Source: Lysobacter stagni (lineage in GTDB: Bacteria; Pseudomonadota; Gammaproteobacteria; Xanthomonadales; Xanthomonadaceae). Taken from it: DNA of 64,000 nucleotides. The notes below the pieces were generated by a model. It saw only the letters and a list, made by a program, of their open reading frames with translations, was not told where the DNA came from and ran no database searches. The stretch is taken from positions 2,922,001 to 2,986,000 of the forward strand of contig NZ_JASGBI010000001.1 in NCBI RefSeq assembly GCF_030053425.1. The letters are read 5' to 3'. The first letter of the stretch is position 1. Each line of letters starts with the position of its first letter. The translations under genes and the position numbers were made by a program. Of this stretch, positions 45,421 through 52,788 are shown one piece after another.

Positions 45421-46400
45421 GACATCACCTGGGCGAGCGCGAGATCCAGCCGCGTGAATCCGGCCTCATCCGGAGGCAGGCCGAAACGCAGGCTCGCTGG
45501 TGACTCGAACAGGCGCGTGAGGATGCCGCACGATGCCAGCGCCTCGTGCAACGCCGGGGCGCGCGCGTCCCGACGCCACTGGAAGAACGCACATCCTGCC
45601 GACGGCGTGAGTGCGTGCGCGTCGAGCAGGCGCCGGAGCCGGTCGCCCGTATCGGCCAGCTTCACACGCGCGTCGGCATGCCACTCGCGATCGGTCAGCG
45701 CGTGCTTCAGCACGTACCGTGTCGGGCCAGCGACCGTCCACGGCCCGAGCAGGTCCCGCAGCGGATCGAGCACCGCGCGCGTGGCGCACACGAACCCTGC
45801 ACGCGCTCCCGCCAGTCCGAAGAACTTGCCGACCGACCGGAACACGATGAGACCGGGATGTGCGGTGTCGGCGCACAGGCTGCGCTCGGGTGTCGCATCC
45901 ATGAAGGCTTCGTCCACCACCAGCCAGCCCCCACGCGCGGACAGACTCTCATGCAACGCAAGCAGTGTGGAGCGATCAAAGCGATCGCCACCCGGGTTGT
46001 TGGGATGGATCAGCACGATCACGTCGAAGCGTTCGCGCGAGGCCAGCAATGCATCGGCGGGCAATGTTTCCACCGCGTGGCCGGAACGTCGCCACGCGTG
46101 CGCGTGTTCGGCGTAGCCCGGCTCGATCACGCCAACGCGACACGGGATGCGCAGCCGCGGCAGCGCCTGGATCGCCGCCTGCGTACCGGCAACGGACAAA
46201 ACCTGCGGTGCGCCGTAATAGTCTTGCGCCGCTTCGATGAGGCCATCGTCGTCTTCGGGCAGGCGGTGCCATGCCGTCGCCGGCACTGCGGGTACGGGCC
46301 ACGCGAATGGACTGATGCCCGTGGACAGATCGAGCCATCGATCGGGCGCTATTCCGTAACGACGCGCCGCGCGCAGCAGCCGGCCACCGTGCTCAAGCAT
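45417..46400 (-). CDS. cobD: Threonine-phosphate decarboxylase-like PLP enzyme (CobD/CobC)
   Basis: This 327-residue fold-type I aminotransferase-family protein should make (R)-1-amino-2-propanol phosphate, the linker of the cobalamin nucleotide loop. It has [49 protein letters not shown] and the PLP-lysine in [17 protein letters not shown]. The long upstream frame is not used; ATG 46400 gives the standard N-terminus and overlaps cbiB by eight bases. In naming schemes this gene is cobC in Pseudomonas and cobD in Salmonella. Confidence 0.92.
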   Translation of the reverse strand: MLEHGGRLLRAARRYGIAPDRWLDLSTGISPFAWPVPAVPATAWHRLPEDDDGLIEAAQDYYGAPQVLSVAGTQAAIQALPRLRIPCRVGVIEPGYAEHAHAWRRSGHAVETLPADALLASRERFDVIVLIHPNNPGGDRFDRSTLLALHESLSARGGWLVVDEAFMDATPERSLCADTAHPGLIVFRSVGKFFGLAGARAGFVCATRAVLDPLRDLLGPWTVAGPTRYVLKHALTDREWHADARVKLADTGDRLRRLLDAHALTPSAGCAFFQWRRDARAPALHEALASCGILTRLFESPASLRFGLPPDEAGFTRLDLALAQVMS

Positions 46401-47316
46401 GAAAGAGCCTCCACGCATACGACGCCGCGATCGCGACGACGATCCAGACCCGCACACCGTTGCGCACCATCCGCAATGCCGCGGCAATGGAATCGGCGTC
46501 GGCGGCGGCGCCCTCGCCCAGCACGGGACGCGTCTCCCAGGTTCCGTGGTACGGCGCGGGTCCACCCAGGCGAACCCGCAGCGCCCCCGCGCCGGCAGCC
46601 ATCACCGGTCCGGCATTCGGACTGTCCCATTGGCGAGCCTGCACTCGCCAGCAACGTAGAGCGCTCGCGGTGTCGCCGAGGACGGCGTATGTCGCCGCGG
46701 TGAGTCGCGCGGGGATGAAGTTGAGTGCATCGTCGATACGCGCGGCGGCCCAGCCGAAGCGTGCGAGGCGCGGCGTGCGGTAGCCCCACATCGCATCCAG
46801 CGTGTTCGACAAGCGATACAGCACCGCACCGGGAGCGCCCAGGATCGCGAACCAGAACAGCGCGCCGAACACGGCATCGTTGCCGTTCTCCAACACCGAT
46901 TCGGTGGTGGCAGCCGCCACCTGCGAGGCGTCCAGTGCGTCGACATCGCGACTCACCATGCGCCCGACCGCCAGGCGCGCGGTGTCCAGCGCTCCATCGC
47001 GCAGCGCGGTCTCCGCGCGACGCGCGTGTTCGCCCAGGCTTCGATGCCCGATGGCCGAGTACAACACCACGGCCGACCACGCCCATCCTGCGGTCGCGGA
47101 CAACGCAGTGAGCCAGTGCGACGCAAGCGCGGTCAATGCGACGGCCGGTAACACCCCGAGGCACCACGCGAAGGTTCCGGCCATGCGCCCGTCGCGGTAC
47201 AGCCGCGTTTCGATGGCGTGGGCCAAGCGTCCGAAACCAACCAGCGGATGTGCGCGGCGCGGTTCGCCCAGCACGGCATCCAGCAGAGCGGCGGCGAGCA
47301 TCGCCAGCGCCGTCAT
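46393..47316 (-). CDS. cbiB: Adenosylcobinamide-phosphate synthase
   Basis: This 307-residue membrane protein attaches aminopropanol (phosphate) to adenosylcobyric acid. It begins [25 protein letters not shown], has the conserved [40 protein letters not shown] segment (shown here in part), [25 protein letters not shown] and [17 protein letters not shown]. Several membrane helices fit the family. It overlaps cbiA by four bases. It is called cobD in Pseudomonas nomenclature. Confidence 0.95.
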   Translation of the reverse strand: MTALAMLAAALLDAVLGEPRRAHPLVGFGRLAHAIETRLYRDGRMAGTFAWCLGVLPAVALTALASHWLTALSATAGWAWSAVVLYSAIGHRSLGEHARRAETALRDGALDTARLAVGRMVSRDVDALDASQVAAATTESVLENGNDAVFGALFWFAILGAPGAVLYRLSNTLDAMWGYRTPRLARFGWAAARIDDALNFIPARLTAATYAVLGDTASALRCWRVQARQWDSPNAGPVMAAGAGALRVRLGGPAPYHGTWETRPVLGEGAAADADSIAAALRMVRNGVRVWIVVAIAASYAWRLFHA

Positions 47317-48608
47317 GGGCGGAACAACCTGATGGCGGCTTCAGGGTTCGAGGGGAAGTAGAAATGCACGAAGCTGGCCGTCATGCGCGCCTGCCGATAG
47401 ACCGCCTCCCGACTGGGACCGCCGTTCGGGTTGTGGCTCGATGCCAGGGCCGGTGAATCGATGGTTGCGCTCGCGTAGTGGAAGGTATGTCCGCGCAATT
47501 CACCCTCCGGCAGCACCACCGACTGCAGGCCCAGCGCAGCCAGCCGCGCTTGCATCGCCGCGCTTCCGCGCAGCAGCCCCGCCATCGGATGCGCCTGGCC
47601 TTCTCGGTCGGCCAGCGAATCGAGTGCGAACAGCATGCCGCCGCATTCGGCCAGCATCGGTTTGCCCGCGTCCCGATGCGCATGCAGGGCCCGGTGCAGG
47701 TCGCGCCCCTCCGACAGCGTCTGCAGGTGCAGCTCCGGGTAGCCACCGGGCAACCACACCGCATCGCAGTCTGGCAGGGCATCGCCCGCGAGCGGCGAGA
47801 AGAAGCGCAGTTCCGCGCCCGCCTCGCGCAGCAGGTCGAGGTTGGCCGCATACAGGAAACAGAACGCGGCATCGCGTGCGATCGCGATGCGCATCCCCGT
47901 CAGGGTACGTGGCACCGTTGCGCGCTGGCCGGGTGCGAACCCCACCTGCGGCGGCAGCCCGGTCGATGCATGCGCCGCCCACGCGTCGGCCAGTGCGTCC
48001 AGGCGTGCGTCGATATCGGGCAACTCGTCGGCGGAGGTGAGTCCAAGGTGGCGTTCCGGCAAGGCGAGTGCTGCATCGCGGGGCAACGCGCCGAGCCAGT
48101 GCAGCTCGGGTGGAAGGCTGTGGCGAAGCAGGCTGGCGTGATGCGCGCTGCCGATACGGTTCGCGGCCACGCCGAACACCTCCAGACCCTCGCGGTAGCG
48201 GGCCAGGCCCGTCGCGAGCGCGCCGAAGGTCTGCGCCATCGCCGAGCCGTCGATCACCGCCAGCACCGGCAACCCGAGTGCCTGCGCGAGGTCGGCGCTC
48301 GACGGCGCGCCATCGAACAATCCCATGACGCCTTCGACCAGTATCAGATCGGCCTCGCCCGCCGCGGCATACAGGCGCGCGCGCACATCGGCCTCGCCCG
48401 TCATCCACAGGTCCAGTGCATGCACCGGCGCCCCGCAGGCGCGTTCCAGCACCATCGGGTCGAGGAAGTCCGGGCCCGTCTTGAACACGCGCACGCGTCG
48501 TCCCTGCCGCGTGTGCCAGCGGGCGAGCGCCGCAGTCACGCTGGTCTTTCCCTGCCCCGAAGCGGGCGCGGAAACCAGCAAGGCAGGACAGTGACGAAGC
48601 TCGCCCAT
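47313..48608 (-). CDS. cbiA: Cobyrinate a,c-diamide synthase
   Basis: This 431-residue enzyme amidates the a and c side chains of cobyrinic (or hydrogenobyrinic) acid. It has the P-loop [39 protein letters not shown], and a C-terminal amidotransferase domain with [20 protein letters not shown] (nucleophile Cys) and HTFHYA plus a final [17 protein letters not shown]-type P-loop and a normal length are present. It is also known as cobB. Its presence without ring-building genes in the window is noted as a finding. Confidence 0.95.
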   Translation of the reverse strand: MGELRHCPALLVSAPASGQGKTSVTAALARWHTRQGRRVRVFKTGPDFLDPMVLERACGAPVHALDLWMTGEADVRARLYAAAGEADLILVEGVMGLFDGAPSSADLAQALGLPVLAVIDGSAMAQTFGALATGLARYREGLEVFGVAANRIGSAHHASLLRHSLPPELHWLGALPRDAALALPERHLGLTSADELPDIDARLDALADAWAAHASTGLPPQVGFAPGQRATVPRTLTGMRIAIARDAAFCFLYAANLDLLREAGAELRFFSPLAGDALPDCDAVWLPGGYPELHLQTLSEGRDLHRALHAHRDAGKPMLAECGGMLFALDSLADREGQAHPMAGLLRGSAAMQARLAALGLQSVVLPEGELRGHTFHYASATIDSPALASSHNPNGGPSREAVYRQARMTASFVHFYFPSNPEAAIRLFRP

Positions 48609-48610
48609 CG

Positions 48611-49237
48611 CTAGAGTTCGATCCCGTGCTGGGCCTTGATGCCGGCCTTGAACGCATGCTTGACCACGCGCATCTCGGTGACCGTGTCGGCGGCATCGAC
48701 CAGCGCCTGCGGCGCACCGCGACCGGTGATCACCACATGCTGGCGCGCCGGCCGTGCGGCGAGCGCATCGAGCACCGCGTCGAGGGCAACGTACTCCTTC
48801 GCCAACGCGATGTTGAGCTCGTCCAGCAACACGAAGTCGTACGCCTCGTCCGCCAGCATGCGTGCGGCCACGCCCCACGCGGCGCCGGCCTTCTCCACGT
48901 CGCGTTCGCGGTCCTGCGTTTCCCAGGTGTAGCCCTCGCCCATCACGTGGTAATCGACGCAATCGTCGAAGTGACGGAAGAACGCCTCTTCGCCGGTACT
49001 GAAGCTGCCCTTGATGAACTGCACCACGCCGCAGCGGAAGCCGTGCCCGAGCGAACGCGCGAGCATGCCGAACCCGGACGAACTCTTTCCCTTTCCGTTG
49101 CCCGTGTTGACCACCACCACGCCGCGGTCGATGGTGGCCCGGGCGATGCGGCGGTCCACCAGTTCCTTCTTGCGTTGCGCGCGCTCGCGATGGTGCTCGT
49201 CCTCATCCAGGCCGCGGCGTTCCGTGCCGCGGCTCAT
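48611..49237 (-). CDS. cobO: Cob(I)yrinic acid a,c-diamide adenosyltransferase
   Basis: This 208-residue CobA/CobO-type corrinoid adenosyltransferase adds the upper adenosyl ligand. It has the modified P-loop VVVNTGNGKGKSSSGFGML, VVQFIKGSFSTGEE, GEGYTWETQD, LLDELNIALAKEYV and VVITGRGAPQALVDAADTVTEM. ATG 49237 overlaps the stop of the upstream membrane gene by four bases; the long upstream extension of the frame is spurious. Confidence 0.97.
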   Translation of the reverse strand: MSRGTERRGLDEDEHHRERAQRKKELVDRRIARATIDRGVVVVNTGNGKGKSSSGFGMLARSLGHGFRCGVVQFIKGSFSTGEEAFFRHFDDCVDYHVMGEGYTWETQDRERDVEKAGAAWGVAARMLADEAYDFVLLDELNIALAKEYVALDAVLDALAARPARQHVVITGRGAPQALVDAADTVTEMRVVKHAFKAGIKAQHGIEL

Positions 49238-49848
49238 GCGTGTGCACCGTGACGGGCGGCGAACCGCGTACGCGCCAGACGCCATGCCGCCCGCACCGCG
49301 AACGCCAGCCCGACGTAACCGGCCAACGTGCCGAGCGCGCGCGGATAGTAGTGCGGGATGCGGGCGATGAAGCCCGACAGCGTGGGTTCGGCATACCGGC
49401 CGGAGAAGAACCAGAAGCCGCCCTTCGACAGCGCATAGGCCACCGTCGCGCTGGCGACCAGCACCAGCACCAACCGTGGCACGCTGGCCAGACGGTCGCG
49501 ATGCAGGCCGGCGTACACGTGGCCACCCAGCCAGAGCGACGCATACGCGAGCGCGAGCGCCCAGTAGGCGGGCGACAGACACCAGTCGGTGATGGTGCCG
49601 CTGGCGAGGCTTGCGATGTCGAGCAGCGAGGACAGTACGAAGAGCGCGGGCAACGCCCACAGGGGACGCAGCAACGCACCGGCCAGGAAGAACACCGCCC
49701 ACGACGCGCTCGGCAGCGCATCGACGCTTGCGAAATGCTGGCCGCGCGTGCAGATCATCAATGCGGCCAGCGCGCCTGCGGTGAGGATCTGGGCGCGGGT
49801 GGTCGCCAACGGCAGTGCGGATTCGGAGATGGAAGGCGTGGCGGTCAT
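49234..49848 (-). CDS. Cobalamin-operon membrane protein B
   Basis: This 204-residue integral membrane protein has about five or six hydrophobic helices. It shares a plan with the gene just upstream: RGQHFASVDALPSASWAVFFLAGALLR versus RFHHFGDVLHLPDASMALFFLGGLYLR, then a CLSPAYWALALAYASLWLGGHVYAG versus CVTPAYSFLLPAYAVLWYGGRAFSG helix, and a SKGGFWFFSGRYAEP versus SNGAFYWLGGRYENP motif. The two look like a tandem duplication (DUF6580-like, tentative). Its place between btuB and cobO under a B12 riboswitch suggests inner-membrane uptake of corrinoid, cobalt or lower ligand; this is inference. Confidence 0.75.
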   Translation of the reverse strand: MTATPSISESALPLATTRAQILTAGALAALMICTRGQHFASVDALPSASWAVFFLAGALLRPLWALPALFVLSSLLDIASLASGTITDWCLSPAYWALALAYASLWLGGHVYAGLHRDRLASVPRLVLVLVASATVAYALSKGGFWFFSGRYAEPTLSGFIARIPHYYPRALGTLAGYVGLAFAVRAAWRLARTRFAARHGAHA

Positions 49849-49866
49849 GGCAATGCTCCCGTTCGA

Positions 49867-50445
49867 TCAGGGCTGAGTGGCGTGGGCAGCGCGATCGCGC
49901 AACGCGCGCGTCGCCAGTCCGTGCAGGGCCAGCGCCACGACGACGTAGGCCATCGTGGTTCGCACGAACAGCGGCCCCCACTGCCAGGCCCGCGCGAGGT
50001 ACTCACCCAGGTGCGGGTTCTCGTAACGGCCGCCCAGCCAGTAGAACGCGCCGTTCGAGATGGCGAACGACAACGTCGCGCACAGCAATGCAACGCCGGA
50101 AGCGCCCAGCATCGATATCCAGGTGGGCTGCAGGCGCCCTGAGAACGCGCGCCCGCCGTACCACAACACCGCGTACGCCGGCAGCAGGAAGGAGTACGCC
50201 GGCGTCACGCAGAAGTCGCTGACGCCCGCGTGCTCGATGGCCACCCAGTCGATCGCCACCGCCAGCGCGATGAACACCGCGAACTGCCAATGTCGCCGCA
50301 GGTACAGGCCGCCGAGGAAGAACAGCGCCATCGACGCATCCGGAAGGTGCAGCACATCGCCGAAGTGATGGAAGCGCGTGGCGACCATCAGCGCGGCGAA
50401 TGCGGCGAACAGGACCAGGTTGACGCGGCGGGTCAGGGATTTCAT
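49867..50445 (-). CDS. Cobalamin-operon membrane protein A
   Basis: This 192-residue integral membrane protein has about five or six helices and is the paralogue of the protein encoded directly downstream. The conserved blocks are HFGDVLHLPDASMALFF, DFCVTPAYSFLLPAY, and NGAFYWLGGRYENP followed by a C-terminal helix. Size and topology resemble substrate-capture subunits of ECF transporters, but no ECF ATPase or T-component lies in the window and no such motif is proven. It is 31 bases downstream of btuB. Confidence 0.75.
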   Translation of the reverse strand: MKSLTRRVNLVLFAAFAALMVATRFHHFGDVLHLPDASMALFFLGGLYLRRHWQFAVFIALAVAIDWVAIEHAGVSDFCVTPAYSFLLPAYAVLWYGGRAFSGRLQPTWISMLGASGVALLCATLSFAISNGAFYWLGGRYENPHLGEYLARAWQWGPLFVRTTMAYVVVALALHGLATRALRDRAAHATQP

Positions 50446-50476
50446 CGGCGACCTCTCGAAGTGGCGGAGCGTTGGG

Positions 50477-52339
50477 TCAATGGGCGACCGGCTGGTAACG
50501 CAGGGTCAGCAGCCAGGTGCGACCCGGCTGGTTGTAGAGCGCGGCGGTCTCGTAGCGCTTGTCGAAGACGTTGGCGACCGACGCCTGCACGCTCCACGCC
50601 TCGTCGAAGGCCCAGCCCGCGCGCAGGTCCGCCAGACCGTAGCCGCCCATGCGGGTGGTGTTGGTGAGGTTGTCGTACCGTTCGCCGGCACCACTGACGC
50701 TGGCACCGACACTGAATCGATCGAAGCGGCGGTCCGCATCGATGCGACCGCTCTGCTTCGCGCGGCGCGGCAGCACGTTGTCGCGGTTGGGGTTGTCGCC
50801 GTCGTTGCGCGGATCCAGCCAGGTCAGGCTGCCGCGCAGGTCCCAGTCGGCCAGCGTCGTGCCCGCGACCAGCTCGATGCCCTGGATGCGCGCGCGGTCG
50901 ATGTTGTTGGGACCGCCGAAATCGCCCAGCGATGCGTCGAAGGCGATCATGTCGTCGATCTTCGTATCGAAGGCATTGACCGACCAGTTGCCCCAGTCGT
51001 GCTCGCCGCGAAGTCCCAGTTCGACACTGCGCGATGTCTCGGGGCCCAGGTCGGGGTTGCCGTAACCGGGGTAATACAGTTCGTTGAACGTGGGCGACTT
51101 GAATGCGGTACCGACACTGGCGCTCAGGCGCAACGCATCGGTGAAGTCCCAGCCCCATAGCAGGCTGCCGGTGGTCTTGCCGCCGAACTGGCTGTCGTCG
51201 TCCCGGCGCGCGCTCAGCTGCAGCGACTGGTTGCCGAAGTCCTGCTGCCACTGTCCGAACAGGCCGCGGTTGATGCGGCGGTCGCGCGCATAATCGGTGT
51301 TGCTGTGGACCTCGTCGCCCAGCCAGTCGTAGCCCAGCGTGAGCAGTCCGTCGCCCAGGCCAAGGTCGCCCTGCAGCGAACCCAGCCTGCGTCGTGTATC
51401 GAAGGTGGACGAATACGTCCCGTTGAGGAAGTTCTCGCTCAGATCGGCGCTGGTGCCCAGGCCCAGAGTGAACTTCATCCGCTCGCCCGGCGCATAGCGG
51501 ACGCGGCCACCGATCACCTGCTGCACGGTATCGGCCTCGTTGTTCGCGCTGCCGTCGTACTCGTTGCGGCCTTCCGCGCGGAAAGCGCGCACATCGGCGT
51601 CCCACTGCGGGTTGAAGCGCCAACCGCCCTGCACAGTCAGCGACGTGTTGCGATAGCCATCCTTGTCCGGATCGAAGTTGCGCGTACCGCGGTAAGCGTT
51701 GATCCCGTCGGTGTCCTGGTGTGCCGCATTGATCGCGTACCAGCCACGCGCGTCCGCATCGGACGAACGACCACCGATGCCGGCCGACAGCCGCTGCGTG
51801 TCCTCGCTGCCGATGGCGGCACTGAGGCTGGGTGCGAACGAACCCTGCGGCTTGCGGGTGAAGATCTGGATGACGCCACCGAGCGCCTCCGAGCCGTACA
51901 GGCTGGAGAAAGGCCCGCGCACGATCTCGATGCGTTCGACCTGCTCCAGCGGAATGTCCTGGAGCGACGCGCCACCGCTGGTGGCCGAGCCGATCTTGAT
52001 GCCGTCGATGAGCACCAGCACGTGGTCGGATTCGGTACCGCGCAGGAACACGGACGTCGCCTTGCCCGCGCCGCCGTTGTTGGCCAGCGAGATGCCGGCC
52101 CGGCCGGTCAGCAGGTCCGGCAAGGATGCCGGTTGCAGGCGTTCGATCTCGGCGCGATCGATCACGGTTACTGCGGCGAGCGTCTGGTCCTGCGTGCGCG
52201 CGGTGCGCGTGGCGGTGACGACGACCTGGTCCAGGTCGGTGGCGGCGACGTCGGCCATGGCCGGCGCGATGGTGGAAATCGAAGACAGCACGGCAACCGC
52301 CAGCACGCGCCGACGGATGGAAGAAAACTGCGGATGCAC
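50477..52339 (-). CDS. btuB: TonB-dependent vitamin B12 receptor
   Basis: This 620-residue outer-membrane receptor has a signal peptide ending APAMA and a TonB box-like stretch DLDQVVVTATR. The plug reads LPDLLTGRAGISLANNGG, FLRGTESDHVLVLIDGIKIGS and IEIVRGPFSSLYGSEALGGVIQIFT, and the barrel ends LTLRYQPVAH. The plug motifs are those of BtuB. The start is a GTG at 52339, eight bases after AAGGAG; the longer frame to 52453 would run into the riboswitch leader. It leads the operon and is preceded by a B12 riboswitch. Confidence 0.95.
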   Translation of the reverse strand: MHPQFSSIRRRVLAVAVLSSISTIAPAMADVAATDLDQVVVTATRTARTQDQTLAAVTVIDRAEIERLQPASLPDLLTGRAGISLANNGGAGKATSVFLRGTESDHVLVLIDGIKIGSATSGGASLQDIPLEQVERIEIVRGPFSSLYGSEALGGVIQIFTRKPQGSFAPSLSAAIGSEDTQRLSAGIGGRSSDADARGWYAINAAHQDTDGINAYRGTRNFDPDKDGYRNTSLTVQGGWRFNPQWDADVRAFRAEGRNEYDGSANNEADTVQQVIGGRVRYAPGERMKFTLGLGTSADLSENFLNGTYSSTFDTRRRLGSLQGDLGLGDGLLTLGYDWLGDEVHSNTDYARDRRINRGLFGQWQQDFGNQSLQLSARRDDDSQFGGKTTGSLLWGWDFTDALRLSASVGTAFKSPTFNELYYPGYGNPDLGPETSRSVELGLRGEHDWGNWSVNAFDTKIDDMIAFDASLGDFGGPNNIDRARIQGIELVAGTTLADWDLRGSLTWLDPRNDGDNPNRDNVLPRRAKQSGRIDADRRFDRFSVGASVSGAGERYDNLTNTTRMGGYGLADLRAGWAFDEAWSVQASVANVFDKRYETAALYNQPGRTWLLTLRYQPVAH

Positions 52340-52469
52340 TGACACACTCCTTGACCGCGCCTGCCCGCGCGGGAACGTTGGAAAAGGACAGGCGGAAGGA
52401 AGGTGTGATGGCGGCAACAGGCACGGAGTCCTGGCCGCATGACATTCGCCCACCGCATGTCACGTCGCT

Positions 52470-52675
52470 CCATGGCCGGTCTCCGGGCTCGCGAGCGAAG
52501 CAGGATTCACCTGGCTTCCGGTCCGCGCCTTCCCATGCGTGAGCACAGTGGCTTCGTGCGGATCGTTGTCTCGCCTACCGTTGCGGGGGCAGCTCCGGAA
52601 TTGCCGGTCGTGCAAGCACGACGCGGCGCACCGGATTCCCGTTTCAACCGCCGGACAAGCCGGCGGTCACCTTGG
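52470..52675 (-). ncRNA. Cobalamin riboswitch
   Basis: Read on the minus strand, this leader has the canonical landmarks in order: GGGAATCCGGTGCG, GGAGCTGCCCCCGCAACGG, the B12 box GCCACTG...GGGAAGGC (complement of 52527-52552), AAGCCAGG, and GCCCGGAGACCGGCC. It ends about 130 bases before the btuB start. Adenosylcobalamin binding should shut off the whole uptake/assembly operon. Confidence 0.96.
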
Positions 52676-52758
52676 GCGGGCGCAGTCTAGCAGCAGTACG
52701 GCCGGTTGCGCAGACCGGCGTCACATGGCGATGCGTCATATGTGCAGAGCCGGCCTGC

Positions 52759-52772
52759 TTGACGGAAATCAA
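52759..52772 (-). promoter_or_regulatory. Fnr-type site upstream of the B12 riboswitch
   Basis: TTGAC GGAA ATCAA lies about 85 bases above the riboswitch on the btuB strand and 17 bases past the 3' end of the channel gene. In the 449-base gap 52340-52788 it and the riboswitch are the only features I see. Confidence 0.5.
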
Positions 52773-52788
52773 CGCAACACGGATGTGT

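Noticed and set aside
52681..52788. Possible extra small gene between the riboswitch and the channel gene
   Set aside because: No open frame with a ribosome site or family pattern was found; only the Fnr-like site is supported.
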